From Caulobacter sp. (GTDB taxonomy: Bacteria > Pseudomonadota > Alphaproteobacteria > Caulobacterales > Caulobacteraceae), in NCBI GenBank assembly GCA_030680355.1, contig JAUXVF010000009.1:1-64000 (forward strand): a DNA stretch of 64,000 bases. The letters are read 5' to 3'. The first letter of the stretch is position 1, and every line of letters begins with the position of its first letter. Position numbers and translations under genes: made by a program. Of this stretch, positions 13,074 through 22,837 are shown one piece after another. The notes beneath the pieces were generated by a model. It saw only the letters and a list, made by a program, of their open reading frames with translations. It was not told where the DNA came from and ran no database searches.

Positions 13074-14579
13074 ATGTCGGACGACCGCGCCATCACGCCC
13101 GAACAGCTGGCCACCCTGAGCCACGAGTTCCGCACCCCGCTCAACGGCGTGCTGGGCATGGCCCGGCTGCTGGACGGCACCCGGCTGACCGCCGAACAGC
13201 GCGCCTATGTGGCGGCGTTGCGGGAGAGCGGCGACCATCTGCTGGCCCTGGTCAATGACGTGCTCGACCTGGCCCGGCTCGGCGCCGGCAAGATCGAGCT
13301 TCACCCAGCCCCCATGGACGTCGCCGGCCTGCTGCGGCAGGTGACCGAGCTGATGAGCCCCCGGGCTCATGAAAAGGGCGTCGAGATCGCCTGGGCCTGC
13401 GCCGGCGGCTTGCCGACGGTCCTGGCCGACGAGGGCCGCCTGCGGCAGGTGCTGCTCAACTTCGCCGGCAACGCCATAAAGTTCACCGAAACCGGCGGCG
13501 TGCTGATCACCGCCGAGCCCCGCAAGGGCGGACGGCTGCGGCTGACGGTGCGCGACACCGGCCCCGGCGTGCCGGCCGCGGCTCGCGACCGCATCTTTGA
13601 ACCGTTCGTCCACGCCGACCCCTCCCATGGCGCGGCGCTGGGCGGCGCCGGCCTGGGGCTGGCCATCGTCACCCGGCTGAGCAAGGCCATGGCCGGCGCG
13701 GTCGGGGTCGAGGAGGCCTCGGGCGGCGGGGCGGAGTTCTGGCTCGAGGCGGCCTTCGCCCCCGCCGAGGCGGCGTCGCGCAAACGCCCCCTCGCCCGCC
13801 GCACCGTCGGCGTCGCCTCGCCCAATGTCATCGTCCGCGAGGCGGCCGTGCGGCAGATCGAAGCTCTCGGCGGCCGCGCCGTCGCCGCTGACAGTGTCGC
13901 CGCCCTGCTGGAAGCCGCGCCCGATGACGCCGTTCTGCTGATCGACAACCTGCTGGCCGTGGGCCGCCGCGGTCTCAAGGCGCCGGAGGGTCGGGCCTGC
14001 CTGATCCTGCTTCGGCCGGACGAGCGGGCCCGCATTCCCCGCTGCCGGGCGGCCGGTTTCGCCGGCTATCTGATCAAGCCGCTGCGCTCCGATTCCGTGG
14101 CCGCCCGCGTTCTGGCGGCCAGGGGCGCGGCGCCCAGGGCGACCTCGCCCGAGGAGGACGAACGCGTCGTCGTCGCGACGGCCACCGGCGCCCGGGTGTT
14201 GCTGGTCGAGGACAATCCGATCAACGCCCTGCTCGCCCGCACCCTGCTGCAGCGCGAGGGCGCCCAGGTCGACCGCGCCGCCAGCGGCCTCGAGGCCCTG
14301 GCCGCCGTCGCCGCCGCCAGCTTCGACCTGATCCTGATGGATCTGCGCATGCCCGACCTGTCTGGCGTCGAGGCGGCGCGGGAATTGCGGGCCCGGGGCG
14401 TAACCACCCCCATCGTCGCCCTGACCGCCGACGCCTTCGAGGATGACCGCCGTGCGGCTCTGGCGGCGGGGATGAACGACTTTCTGGTCAAACCGCTGAC
14501 CGAGAGCGCCCTGCGGACCGTCCTGGCGCGCTGGGTTGGCTGGACGGACAAGGCCGGAGAGGCCAAGGTCGCCTCCTGA
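13074..14579 (+). CDS. shkA: Cytosolic hybrid histidine kinase, ShkA-like
   Basis: 501 residues, no membrane segment or sensor domain. Order: HisKA dimerisation helix with phospho-His17 (LSHEFRTPLNGVLGMA), HATPase with N box NFAGNAIKF, DTGPGVP and GGAGLGLAIV, a degenerate receiver (about 243-350) lacking the acidic pocket, a linker with D362-E363-R364, and a true receiver with D423 (LILMDLRMPD) and K473. In Caulobacter ShkA, from memory, the matching residues are H23, c-di-GMP contacts R324 and Y338 in the pseudo-receiver, a DDR motif at 369-371 and D430. Here R318, Y332, DER 362-364 and D423 fall at a constant offset of 6-7. ShkA starts the c-di-GMP-controlled relay to TacA and stalk genes. 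AmpG follows, matching Caulobacter gene order as I recall it. Confidence 0.8.
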   Translation: MSDDRAITPEQLATLSHEFRTPLNGVLGMARLLDGTRLTAEQRAYVAALRESGDHLLALVNDVLDLARLGAGKIELHPAPMDVAGLLRQVTELMSPRAHEKGVEIAWACAGGLPTVLADEGRLRQVLLNFAGNAIKFTETGGVLITAEPRKGGRLRLTVRDTGPGVPAAARDRIFEPFVHADPSHGAALGGAGLGLAIVTRLSKAMAGAVGVEEASGGGAEFWLEAAFAPAEAASRKRPLARRTVGVASPNVIVREAAVRQIEALGGRAVAADSVAALLEAAPDDAVLLIDNLLAVGRRGLKAPEGRACLILLRPDERARIPRCRAAGFAGYLIKPLRSDSVAARVLAARGAAPRATSPEEDERVVVATATGARVLLVEDNPINALLARTLLQREGAQVDRAASGLEALAAVAAASFDLILMDLRMPDLSGVEAARELRARGVTTPIVALTADAFEDDRRAALAAGMNDFLVKPLTESALRTVLARWVGWTDKAGEAKVAS

Positions 14580-14624
14580 TTTGCGGGGCGCAGCGCTCCG
14601 CCCGCCTGCGGGGATGCGACGCCG

Positions 14625-16349
14625 ATGAGCTCTGAGAAACCGGCCGGGGCCAACCCCGCCGCCCGGCCCACCCTCCTTCAGTCCCTCGCGACCTTCGGCG
14701 AGCGCCGCACCCTGGTGATGCTGGTGCTCGGCTTCTCGGCTGGCCTGCCGAATCTGCTGATCTTCGACACCCTGTCGATCTGGTTGCGCGAGGCGGGTCT
14801 GTCCCTGGCCGTCATCGGCATCTTCAGCCTCGCCACCCTGGCTTCGGCGATGAAATTCCTGTGGGCGCCGCTGGTCGACCGCACCACCGTCCCGATCCTG
14901 ACCAAATGGCTGGGTCACCGCCGGTCCTGGATGCTGGTCTCCCAGGCGGTGATCATGCTGGGGCTGTGGCTGATCGCCGGCGTCGACCCCGCGACCAATC
15001 TGGGCGTCATGGCCCTGTTCGCGGTCCTGGTCGGCTTCGCCTCGGCCAACCAGGACATCGTCATCGACGCCTGGCGTATTGAGGTCGCTGACGACGACCG
15101 GCAGGGGCCTATGGCCGCCGCCTACCAGTGGGGCTACCGCATCGCCATGATCGTGGCCGGCGCCGTGCCGCTGGTCCTGGCCACGGCCTTCGGCTGGCAT
15201 CTGTCCTACGCGGTCATGGCCGCCCTGATGATTCTGGGTGTGCTGGCCGTGCTCGCCGCGCCCCGTGAAGAGGCGCACGAGGTGCGGCCGATCCCGGTCG
15301 GCGACATGAAACCGCAGCCCGCCCGCGAAGCCCTCGAATGGGCGGTGCGCGGCGCCATTCTGCTGAGCGGCGCCCTCCTGCTCGGCTCCGGCCTGGCCGG
15401 CAGCGCGGACTTCCTCGCCGGCCTGCTCCGGAGCGTCGGCGCCGGCGGCCTCGGAGACGTCATGATCGCGGCCTGGGCCTCCGACGCCAAAGTCTGGTTT
15501 CAGTTGGCGGCGGTTCTGGCAGGCTTTGTGGTCATCGCCCTGGCGGCACAACGGATCCCGCGCCTCGAAACCCGCCCGGGGGCCTATCTGTCCGGCGCCC
15601 TGGGTCAGCCGCTGGTGGATTTCTTCCAGCGCTATGGCAAGGCCGCCAGTCTGATCCTTGCCCTGATCTGCCTCTACCGGATCTCGGACTTCGTGCTGAA
15701 CATCAACGGCGCCTTCTATATCGATCTTGGCTTCAGCAAGATCGAGATCGCCGAAGTGCGCAAGGTCTTCGGCATGATCATGTCGGTGATCGGGGTCGCC
15801 GTCGGCGGGCTGTCGGTGATCCGGCTTGGCCTGATGCGGTCGCTGGTCATCGGCGCCTTCGCCGGCCCCCTGAGCAACCTGGTGTTCGCCTGGCTGGCCA
15901 CCCAGGGTCATGATCTGGGCGCCCTGTTCATCGCTATCGGCGTCGACAACATTTCCGGGGGCTACGCCGGCACCTGTCTAATCGCCTACATGTCGAGCCT
16001 GACGGCGGTCGGGTTCACCGCCACCCAATACGCCCTGTTCTCATCACTCTACGCCCTGCCCGGGAAGCTGCTGGCCAGCCAATCGGGGCGGATCGTCGAA
16101 AGCGCCGCCCATGCCGCCGAAGGCGCGGGTCCCATAAGTGCGTTGAAAGGTCTGTTCGCCGGCCTGCCGCCCGAGACATACGCCGAGGCCATGACGCGGT
16201 CCCAGGTGACGCCCGCGGCCCTCGGCAGCGGATATCTGGTCTTCTATCTCTATTCGACGGTCATCGGCGTCTTCGCCATTCTGCTGGCCTTCATGATTAT
16301 CCGCCAGAAGCCGGCCCCCGATCAGGACGTCGCCAGACAGACCACCTGA
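14625..16349 (+). CDS. ampG: AmpG-type muropeptide permease (MFS)
   Basis: 574-residue inner-membrane transporter with 12-14 hydrophobic segments. The conserved AmpG signature is clear: LGFSAGLPNLLIFDTLSIWL, then FLWAPLVDR, HRRSWML, and ASANQDIVIDAWR with the acidic residues of the channel. The family imports anhydro-muropeptides (GlcNAc-anhMurNAc peptides) for cell-wall recycling and, in some hosts, beta-lactamase induction. It is longer than E. coli AmpG (491 aa) because of a loop between helices 6 and 7. Its 3' end overlaps the convergent protease gene by 28 bases. Confidence 0.88.
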   Translation: MSSEKPAGANPAARPTLLQSLATFGERRTLVMLVLGFSAGLPNLLIFDTLSIWLREAGLSLAVIGIFSLATLASAMKFLWAPLVDRTTVPILTKWLGHRRSWMLVSQAVIMLGLWLIAGVDPATNLGVMALFAVLVGFASANQDIVIDAWRIEVADDDRQGPMAAAYQWGYRIAMIVAGAVPLVLATAFGWHLSYAVMAALMILGVLAVLAAPREEAHEVRPIPVGDMKPQPAREALEWAVRGAILLSGALLLGSGLAGSADFLAGLLRSVGAGGLGDVMIAAWASDAKVWFQLAAVLAGFVVIALAAQRIPRLETRPGAYLSGALGQPLVDFFQRYGKAASLILALICLYRISDFVLNINGAFYIDLGFSKIEIAEVRKVFGMIMSVIGVAVGGLSVIRLGLMRSLVIGAFAGPLSNLVFAWLATQGHDLGALFIAIGVDNISGGYAGTCLIAYMSSLTAVGFTATQYALFSSLYALPGKLLASQSGRIVESAAHAAEGAGPISALKGLFAGLPPETYAEAMTRSQVTPAALGSGYLVFYLYSTVIGVFAILLAFMIIRQKPAPDQDVARQTT

Positions 16350-17158
16350 GCGACCCGCAGGTCGCGGCGCAGGCCGTCGGCGACCCGGCCGTAGTTCTCG
16401 ATGTTGATCGGCTCGCCCAGGGCATAGCTCGATGGGCGGCGGTGGGCGCTCGCGAGAGCCCGCAAGACGGTTTCGGGCGCGGTGGTGTAGATGCGGCCTC
16501 GCCGGGGCGCCTCGGCCACGGTCACGCCAACGACGCGTCCGGTCGAGTCCAGCACCGGCGCGCCCGAGAGCCCCGCCAGGGTGCCCTTGAGGCTGTCGGT
16601 CCGGCCGATCTCGGCCCAGGCCAGCACCGGCTCGGTGCGGGCGCCGCGACCGCGGACCACGAGATTTTCCCGACCCAGCAGTCGCGACACGGCCTCGCCC
16701 GGCTGTCCCTGGGGGAAGCCGGGATGGAACCCCAGATCGCCCGGCTTGGGTTTGGGCGCGACCGGGGCCAGCGGCAGGGCCGGCGCACCGCCCTCGGTGG
16801 TCAGAACCGCGGCCTCGCCGGAGGGGTCGATATAGGCCCTGGCGGCGACGCCACGGCCCTCCGCCACGACCAGGGCGATGCGCGTACAGCCGTCGACGAC
16901 ATGGCGGGCGGTAATCCAGACCCCGCTGTCTGCCACCGAGAACGCCGTCCCGGTTCCCGGCTTCTGCGGGCCCGGGACATCAACCACAACCGACTTGTCG
17001 AACGGCGAGGTCGGCGCCAGGGGCAGGCTTTCCTCGCCGGGCACGGGCGGCGGCGGCGGCGGCGCGTCGGCCCGCTCCCGTCGACCGATGGTCGCGATCA
17101 GCAGGGCCGCCACCACGGCCAGATAGACCAGCCAGTCGGGGAGGCGGGGCAGATGCAT
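16322..17158 (-). CDS. Trypsin-like serine protease, membrane-anchored
   Basis: 278 residues. One N-terminal membrane anchor (LVYLAVVAALLIATIG) and a proline-rich linker precede a chymotrypsin-fold domain. The catalytic set is visible: His in WITARHVVDGC, a candidate Asp in AYIDPSGEAAVL, and Ser in LAGLSGAPVLD (GxSGxP). Two cysteines (DGC, VVC) may form a disulfide. It is probably periplasmic, as for other HtrA/DegP-like relatives, but it has no PDZ domain. It follows the DUF350 gene by seven bases, so the two may be co-transcribed. Substrate unknown. Confidence 0.82.
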   Translation of the reverse strand: MHLPRLPDWLVYLAVVAALLIATIGRRERADAPPPPPPVPGEESLPLAPTSPFDKSVVVDVPGPQKPGTGTAFSVADSGVWITARHVVDGCTRIALVVAEGRGVAARAYIDPSGEAAVLTTEGGAPALPLAPVAPKPKPGDLGFHPGFPQGQPGEAVSRLLGRENLVVRGRGARTEPVLAWAEIGRTDSLKGTLAGLSGAPVLDSTGRVVGVTVAEAPRRGRIYTTAPETVLRALASAHRRPSSYALGEPINIENYGRVADGLRRDLRVAQVVCLATS

Positions 17159-17165
17159 GAACGTC

Positions 17166-17594
17166 TCAGCCGGCCAGGGCGGCGGCGAGGATCAGCGCGC
17201 TGGCGATCTTGGCGCCCACCAGAAGGGCGGCGGCCGATATTTCGCCGTCCTGGATACGCTGGGGCAGACCGTGCAGGATCAGGTCGATGACCCGGAACAC
17301 CAGCAGCTGAATGGCGATCGTGGCCACACCCCAGAGGGCGATCTCAAGCGGCGAAACCGACGCCCTCAGGGAGTCTGCCAGGGGCAGGGCCAGGCCGATC
17401 AGCACGCCGCCGAAGGAAATGGCGGCGGCGGTGTTGCCTTCCCGGATCAACGCGATCTCGCGGTGTGGCGTCAGCTGGGCATAGAGGAAGGCGCCCAGGA
17501 CGAGGATAATCAGCGTGACCCCGGCATGAAACAGGGTGACCGGAAACCCGGCGGCGAAAGCCTGGATTTCCATCGACTGCAGTTGCTGCGGCAT
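17166..17594 (-). CDS. DUF350 membrane protein
   Basis: 142 residues from the ATG at 17594, which has GGGAG five bases upstream; an open frame continues further 5' but without similarity. Four membrane helices: TLFHAGVTLIILVLGAFLYA, ISFGGVLIGLALPLADSL, LWGVATIAIQLLVFRVIDLIL and LLVGAKIASALILAAAL. The sequence REGNTAAAISFGGVLIGLALPL is the hallmark of DUF350 (YjfL) proteins, which lack a proven function and are often linked to envelope stress or polyamine-related genes. Seven bases separate it from the protease downstream. Confidence 0.85.
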   Translation of the reverse strand: MPQQLQSMEIQAFAAGFPVTLFHAGVTLIILVLGAFLYAQLTPHREIALIREGNTAAAISFGGVLIGLALPLADSLRASVSPLEIALWGVATIAIQLLVFRVIDLILHGLPQRIQDGEISAAALLVGAKIASALILAAALAG

Positions 17595-17655
17595 CGAAGC
17601 TCCCGGAGAAAACAGCGGAATGGTTAGCACGACGGGCGGCCCGGCGTGCAAGCTT

Positions 17656-18876
17656 CTAGCCTGGGGCGAGCGTGGGCGTCCGGCGCCGCGCCGAGGCGCG
17701 AACCTTCTCACTGTCCGACTTCAGCTGGCCACAGGCGGCGAGGATGTCCCGCCCGCGCGGCGTCCGGATCGGGCTGGAGTAGCCGGCGCGATTGAGAATC
17801 GCGGCGAAGGCTTCGATGGTTCCCCAGTCGGAGCATTCATAGTCGGTCCCCGGCCAGGGATTGAACGGGATCAGATTGATCTTGGCCGGAATGCCCTTGA
17901 GCAGCTTGACCAGGGCCAGAGCCTCGGCCGGGGTGTCGTTGACGCCCTTGAGCATGACGTATTCGAACGTCACCCGGCGGGCGTTGGAGATGCCCGGATA
18001 GGTGCGGATGCCCTCCATCAGGGCGGCGATGTCGTACTTCTTGTTGATCGGCACCAGCACGTCGCGCAGCTCATCGTTGGTCGCGTGCAGGCTGATGGCC
18101 AGCATGGCCTGGGTGCGTTCGCCCAGGGCGATCAGCTCGGGCACCACGCCGCTGGTCGAGACCGTGATGCGACGGCGGGAGATGGCGATCCCCTCGTTGT
18201 CGCTGATGATGTCGATGGCGTCGGCGACGCCGTCCAGATTGTAGAGCGGCTCGCCCATGCCCATGAAGACGATGTTGCTGAGACGCCGGTCTTCCTTGTC
18301 GGAAGGCCACTCCTCGAGGTCGTCCTTGCAGACCTGGACCTGGGCGACGATCTCGGCGGCCGTCAGGTTGCGGACCAGGGCCTGGGTGCCGGTGTGGCAG
18401 AAGGTGCAGTTGAGCGTGCAGCCGACCTGGCTGGACACGCACAGCGCGCCGGAGCGGCCGACATCGGGGATGTAGACGGCTTCGACTTCAATGCCCGGCG
18501 CGGTGCGGATCAGCCATTTGCGCGTGCCGTCCCTGGATACCTGCCGCTCGACGATCTCGGGGCGGGACAGGCTGAAATGGTCAGCCAGAGCCGCGCGCGT
18601 ATCCTTGGCCACGTCGGTCATCTGGGCGAAGTCGACGGCGCCGCGATGGTGGATCCAGCGGAACACCTGGGTCGCCCGCATCTTCGCCTTGTCGGCGGGC
18701 ACCGCGCCGGCCTCGACGAGGGCGTGCGCCAGCGCCTCGCGGGTCAGGCCCGAAAGGTTGATGGGAACGGCGGCGACGACGGGCGTCACGCGAGCAAGAT
18801 CGAGGGTCGCGCCCAAGGCGGTCTGGTCCAATGCAGTGAGGCCGGTTCCATAGCAGAAACCGGCGCTTCTCACCAA
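17656..18876 (-). CDS. rlmN: 23S rRNA (A2503-C2)/tRNA (A37-C2) methyltransferase RlmN
   Basis: Radical-SAM enzyme methylating C2 of adenine 2503 in 23S rRNA and A37 of some tRNAs. The cluster motif is C153-X3-C157-X2-C160 (GCTLNCTFC); the paired mechanistic cysteine is in [10 protein letters not shown] near the C-terminus. Other conserved blocks are [25 protein letters not shown], and [11 protein letters not shown]. Length up to 406 aa is somewhat above E. coli (384), so the true start may be a GTG or TTG within the first 32 codons. Convergence and spacing suggest it is transcribed alone. Confidence 0.95.
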   Translation of the reverse strand: MVRSAGFCYGTGLTALDQTALGATLDLARVTPVVAAVPINLSGLTREALAHALVEAGAVPADKAKMRATQVFRWIHHRGAVDFAQMTDVAKDTRAALADHFSLSRPEIVERQVSRDGTRKWLIRTAPGIEVEAVYIPDVGRSGALCVSSQVGCTLNCTFCHTGTQALVRNLTAAEIVAQVQVCKDDLEEWPSDKEDRRLSNIVFMGMGEPLYNLDGVADAIDIISDNEGIAISRRRITVSTSGVVPELIALGERTQAMLAISLHATNDELRDVLVPINKKYDIAALMEGIRTYPGISNARRVTFEYVMLKGVNDTPAEALALVKLLKGIPAKINLIPFNPWPGTDYECSDWGTIEAFAAILNRAGYSSPIRTPRGRDILAACGQLKSDSEKVRASARRRTPTLAPG

Positions 18877-18904
18877 TATCCGCGCGATGCGGGCCCGGCC
18901 TGTC

Positions 18905-19783
18905 TCAGAAAGCCTCCGAAACGATGTCGCCGGACGGCAGCAGCGCCGCCCGCTTCATCCCGGCCGAGACGAAGGGCATGGCGATATTGCCCGCCGCGTC
19001 GACGGCGATAAGGCCGCCTTCGCCGCCCAGGGCCCGGATCTCGGCCAGCACCGCGTCGGCGGCCTCGGCCAGACCCTGGCCGCCGAACCTCATCCGATGC
19101 GCCAGTTGGGCCGCGGCGACAACACGCATGAAATACTCGCCTTGACCGGTGCAGGAAATCGCCACGCCCCGGTCCGCCCAGCCCCCGGAACCGATCAGCG
19201 GCGTGTCGCCGACACGACCCGGCAGCTTGCCGAACACGCCGCCGGTCGAGGTGGCGGCGGCCAGCCGGCCCTCGGCGTCGCGGACCACGCAGCCGACCGT
19301 GCCGTGGGCCAGGGTTCCGGGCGGGTGGTTGGACTCGTCGAGGCCGGCATGGGTGAACCAGGCGGCGTCCTCGGCGATGGCGGCCAGGCCCTGGGCGGCC
19401 GCGAACCGCGCCGCGCCCTCTCCTGCCAGCATGACATGCGGCGTCCAGTCCATGATCGCCCGCGCCACGCCGACCGGGCTTTCGAACCCCTGCAGGGCGG
19501 CGACCGATCCGGCCCGGCCGGTGTGGCCGTCCATCAGGCAGGCGTCCAGTTCATAGCGACCGTCGGTGTTGGGAGACGACCCACGCCCCGCGACATAGAG
19601 GCCCGAAGCCTCGAGCGCGGCGGTCGCCTCCTCGGCGACATCCAGGGCCAGGGCGCCGGCCCGCAGCCGGTCGCGGCCCGTCTCGACCACCTCTCGCATA
19701 TGGGCGATCTCGCGGCTGTAGTCGCGACCGCGCTTGGCTCCGGCGCCGCCGTGAACCACCAAACTCAAACAATTGTTCGCCAA
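18905..19783 (-). CDS. Isoaspartyl peptidase/L-asparaginase (Ntn hydrolase)
   Basis: Autocleaving N-terminal-nucleophile hydrolase of the plant-type asparaginase family; removes isoaspartyl residues from damaged peptides and hydrolyses asparagine. Landmarks: [15 protein letters not shown] near the start, [16 protein letters not shown], and the cleavage/nucleophile region [11 protein letters not shown] where Thr becomes the new N-terminus; the beta subunit has [21 protein letters not shown] set the start at the TTG at 19783 because GGAGG lies six bases upstream and the protein then begins just before the conserved first strand; the frame stays open 33 codons further without similarity. About 292 residues, a normal length. 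Confidence 0.9.
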   Translation of the reverse strand: MANNCLSLVVHGGAGAKRGRDYSREIAHMREVVETGRDRLRAGALALDVAEEATAALEASGLYVAGRGSSPNTDGRYELDACLMDGHTGRAGSVAALQGFESPVGVARAIMDWTPHVMLAGEGAARFAAAQGLAAIAEDAAWFTHAGLDESNHPPGTLAHGTVGCVVRDAEGRLAAATSTGGVFGKLPGRVGDTPLIGSGGWADRGVAISCTGQGEYFMRVVAAAQLAHRMRFGGQGLAEAADAVLAEIRALGGEGGLIAVDAAGNIAMPFVSAGMKRAALLPSGDIVSEAF

Positions 19784-19862
19784 GCTGAACCTCCGGCCTA
19801 TAAACGGCGTCCGGCTCGCGATAGCCTCAAGAGCCAACCAATGAAAGAGCGGGAGAGACGGC

Positions 19863-20861
19863 ATGCGAGCGGTGCTGAGCAAGAGTGCGGGCGGACCCGA
19901 GACCCTGACCGTCGAGAATCTGCCGAGCCCTGAGGCCGGCCCCGGTCAGGTGGTGCTGTCGGTCAAGGCCTGCGGGGTTAACTACCCCGACGTCCTGATG
20001 ATCGAGGACAAGTACCAGTTCAAACCGCAGCGTCCCTTCGCCCCCGGCGGCGAAGTCGCGGGTCTGGTCAAGACGCTCGGCGAGGGCGTCACCAACCTCA
20101 AGGTCGGCCAGCGCGTGCTCGCCAGCACCGGCTGGGGCGGCATGGCCGAGGAACTGGCGCTGGACGCGACGCGCGTCGTGCCGATCCCCGACGCCATGCC
20201 CTTCGATGAGGCCGCGGCCTTCATGATGACCTATGGCACTTCCTATTACGGGCTCAAGGACCGCGGCTATCTCAAGCCCGGCCAGACCCTGCTGGTGCTG
20301 GGCGCCGCCGGAGGCGTGGGCCTGGCCGCCGTCGAACTGGGCAAGGTCATGGGCGCGCGGGTGATCGCCGCCGCCTCCAGCCAGGAGAAGGTCGATCTGG
20401 CCATCTCCCGCGGCGCCGACGCCGGCGTGGTCTACCCGACCGGTCCCTTCGACCGTGACGGCCAGAAGGCCCTCGCCAACCTGTTCAAGGAAGCCTGCGG
20501 CCCCAATGGCTGGGACGTGGCCTATGACGCCGTCGGCGGCGACTATGCCGAAGCCGCCATTCGCGCGGCCGGATGGGGTGGACGCTTCCTGGTCATCGGC
20601 TTCCCGGCCGGCATTCCCAAGGTGCCGTTGAACCTGACGCTGCTGAAGTCCTGCGACATCGTCGGCGTCTTCTGGGGCGCGGCGGTGGCGCGCGATCCCA
20701 AGGGCCACCAGCAGAACGTCAAGGAACTGATGGCGCTCTACGCCGAGGGCAAGATCAAGCCGCATGTCTCAGAGACCTTCCCGCTTGAGCGGGCCGGCGA
20801 CGCCATCGCCCACCTGGGCAGCCGCAAGGCCATGGGCAAGGTCGTCGTCGTCACCGGCTGA
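19863..20861 (+). CDS. NADPH:quinone oxidoreductase-like MDR enzyme
   Basis: 332-residue medium-chain dehydrogenase/reductase without the catalytic-zinc ligands, so of the quinone-oxidoreductase branch. It starts MRAVLSKSAGGPETLTVENL; the substrate domain has ACGVNYPDVLMIEDKYQ and FAPGGEVAGLVK; the NADP-binding fold is LLVLGAAGGVGLAAVELGK (AAxxGVG form). Predicted cytosolic NADPH-dependent reductase of quinones or enones. Followed after about 50 bases by a short-chain dehydrogenase on the same strand. Exact substrate unknown. Confidence 0.88.
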   Translation: MRAVLSKSAGGPETLTVENLPSPEAGPGQVVLSVKACGVNYPDVLMIEDKYQFKPQRPFAPGGEVAGLVKTLGEGVTNLKVGQRVLASTGWGGMAEELALDATRVVPIPDAMPFDEAAAFMMTYGTSYYGLKDRGYLKPGQTLLVLGAAGGVGLAAVELGKVMGARVIAAASSQEKVDLAISRGADAGVVYPTGPFDRDGQKALANLFKEACGPNGWDVAYDAVGGDYAEAAIRAAGWGGRFLVIGFPAGIPKVPLNLTLLKSCDIVGVFWGAAVARDPKGHQQNVKELMALYAEGKIKPHVSETFPLERAGDAIAHLGSRKAMGKVVVVTG

Positions 20862-20912
20862 CCGCGACCGGCAACAACAACGAAAACGATAACAATAAGG
20901 GGGAGAGTGCGC

Positions 20913-21803
20913 ATGGCGGGACGTCTGGAGGGCAAGGTCGCCCTGATCACCGGCGGAGCCTCGGGCATCGGCCTGGGCGCAGTGGAGCTGTTCGCCCAGG
21001 AGGGCGCCTGCGTCATCGCCGCCGATGTTCAGGACGACAAGGGCGCGATGCTGGAAAAGCGGTTTGACGGCCGCATCCGCTACGCCCACTGCGATGTCAC
21101 CAGCGAAAAGGACATCGCCGCCGCCGTGAAGATGGCCGCCGACCAGTTCGGCGGCCTCGACATCCTGTTCAACAACGCCGGCCACGGCGGCGCGCCGGGC
21201 AATGTCTCGGAGGTCGATGTCGAAAGCTGGGACGCCACCTTCGCCCTGCTGGTGCGCGGACCGGCGGTGGGCATGAAACACGCCCTGCCGCTGATGGTCG
21301 AACGGGGCGGCGGCTCGATCATCAACACCGCCTCGATCGCCGGTCTGCAGGCCGGTTTCGGACCGCTCGCCTATTCAGCGGCCAAATGCGCGGTGATCCA
21401 TATGTCGCGCTGCGCGGCGGCCGAACTGTCGCCGCAGAAGATCCGGGTCAACGCCATCTGCCCCGGCCTGATCGCCACCTCGATCTTCGGCGCCTCCATG
21501 GGCCTGCCGCGCGAAGTGGCCGACCAGATGGTCGCCCGCGTCGTCGAGGCCGGCCCAAAGATCCAGCCCATTCCCAAGGCCGGCCTGCCCGAGGACATCG
21601 CCCGCGCGGCTCTCTATCTGGCCAGCGATGACTCCCTGTTCGTCACCGGCACCCATATCGTCGTCGATGGCGGCCTGACCATCGGCGGTCGCGGATCCTG
21701 GGACCCGACGGCGCCCAGCCCCCTGCTGGCGGCCATGGGCATCACCCCGGAACAGGCCCAGGAAATGCAGCAGGCCCTGGCCGCCCAGCGGGCCCAGAGC
21801 TGA
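20913..21803 (+). CDS. Short-chain dehydrogenase/reductase
   Basis: 297 residues from the ATG at 20913, which has AAGGGGGAG about seven bases upstream. Rossmann motif TGGASGIGLGA, NNAG in DILFNNAGHGGAPG, catalytic Ser (NTASIAG) and YSAAK, and the C-terminal GLPEDIARAALYLASDDS ... THIVVDGG found in classical SDRs. The last 40 residues (TAPSPLLAAMGITPEQAQEM) are an extension beyond the core fold. Likely an NAD-linked alcohol/ketone oxidoreductase; substrate not predictable. Probably co-transcribed with the quinone oxidoreductase-like gene. Confidence 0.88.
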   Translation: MAGRLEGKVALITGGASGIGLGAVELFAQEGACVIAADVQDDKGAMLEKRFDGRIRYAHCDVTSEKDIAAAVKMAADQFGGLDILFNNAGHGGAPGNVSEVDVESWDATFALLVRGPAVGMKHALPLMVERGGGSIINTASIAGLQAGFGPLAYSAAKCAVIHMSRCAAAELSPQKIRVNAICPGLIATSIFGASMGLPREVADQMVARVVEAGPKIQPIPKAGLPEDIARAALYLASDDSLFVTGTHIVVDGGLTIGGRGSWDPTAPSPLLAAMGITPEQAQEMQQALAAQRAQS

Positions 21804-21871
21804 GTTGAGCATGGCGGTGCGACGCTCCTTCGGCCCGGCGCACCGCTATCGGCCCGTCTTCGCCTTGAGCA

Positions 21872-22837
21872 GTGGCGACCGACCTGGAGACAGGCCTCGA
21901 TCGGCCCCGGACCATGCCTGACGAACGCCCCTTCGTGCCGCCCGTGGTCGGGCCGGGCGCGTTGGCCCCCAACGTCCAGGGGGCCCTTTGGATGCTGGCG
22001 TCGGCGCTCGGCTTCACGGTGATGACGACGCTGATCAAGTTTCTCGGTGACGACTATCCGGCGGCGTTGCAGACCTTCTATCGCCAGGCGGCGGGCCTGG
22101 TCATTCTGCTGCCGATGATCCTGCGCGACTGGCGCGGCGCCTTCCGCACCACCCGTCCGGGCATACTGCTGTTCCGCTCGGCGGTCGGCACCCTGGCCAT
22201 GATCTTCAGCTTCTATGCCTTTCAAAAACTGCCCCTGGCCGAGGCCAACGCCCTGTCGTTCACCCGCACCCTGTGGATGGTGCCGCTGGCGATGTTCGTG
22301 CTGAGGGAAAAGACCGGCCCGCTGCGCATCGGCGCGGCCCTGGTCGGATTCCTGGGCGTGCTGGTCATGCTCCAACCCGGCGCGTCAGGTCACGGTTTTG
22401 GCCTTGGTCAGGCGGCGGCGCTGGCCTCGGCGGCGATGTTCGCCATGACCATCACCGGGATGAAGGTCATGACCCGCGACCACTCGCCGTTCACCCTGCT
22501 GGTCTATTCGGCGGTGCTCGGGCTGATTTTCTCCATCCCGCCGGCGGCCTTCGTCTGGCGTTGGCCGGAACCGGTCGACCTGATGCTGCTGGCGGCCATG
22601 GGCGTGGTCGGGACCGCCACGCAGGCCTGCTACATCAAGGGCATGCAGATCGGCGACGCCGGCGCCATGGCGCCCATCGACTACAGTCGGCTGGTGTTCA
22701 CCACGGCGACCGGGTTCTTCATCTTCCACGAGATTCCGGGCTGGACCACCATTGTCGGCGCCGGCATCGTCGTGGCCGCGACGCTGTTCATCACCTTCCG
22801 CGAACAACAGCTGGCCCGTCGGGCTCAGAAGGGCTGA
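21872..22837 (+). CDS. EamA/DMT-family transporter
   Basis: About 300 residues with ten membrane helices in two EamA repeats (GALWMLASALGFTVMTTLIKFLG in the first; AAALASAAMFAMTITGMKV in the second). Family members export metabolites such as amino acids or nucleosides, or take up S-adenosylmethionine; the substrate is not predictable. The GTG at 21872 gives a 14-residue hydrophilic lead; the ATG at 21914 (MPDERPFVPP) is an equal option, with no decisive ribosome site. Its last 13 bases overlap the convergent YhhN gene. Confidence 0.85.
   Translation: MATDLETGLDRPRTMPDERPFVPPVVGPGALAPNVQGALWMLASALGFTVMTTLIKFLGDDYPAALQTFYRQAAGLVILLPMILRDWRGAFRTTRPGILLFRSAVGTLAMIFSFYAFQKLPLAEANALSFTRTLWMVPLAMFVLREKTGPLRIGAALVGFLGVLVMLQPGASGHGFGLGQAAALASAAMFAMTITGMKVMTRDHSPFTLLVYSAVLGLIFSIPPAAFVWRWPEPVDLMLLAAMGVVGTATQACYIKGMQIGDAGAMAPIDYSRLVFTTATGFFIFHEIPGWTTIVGAGIVVAATLFITFREQQLARRAQKG

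Noticed and set aside
13047..15911. Long open frame of 954 codons on the minus strand
   Set aside because: It lies opposite the clear kinase and AmpG genes, has no domain signature, and arises from GC-rich codon bias in the opposite frame.
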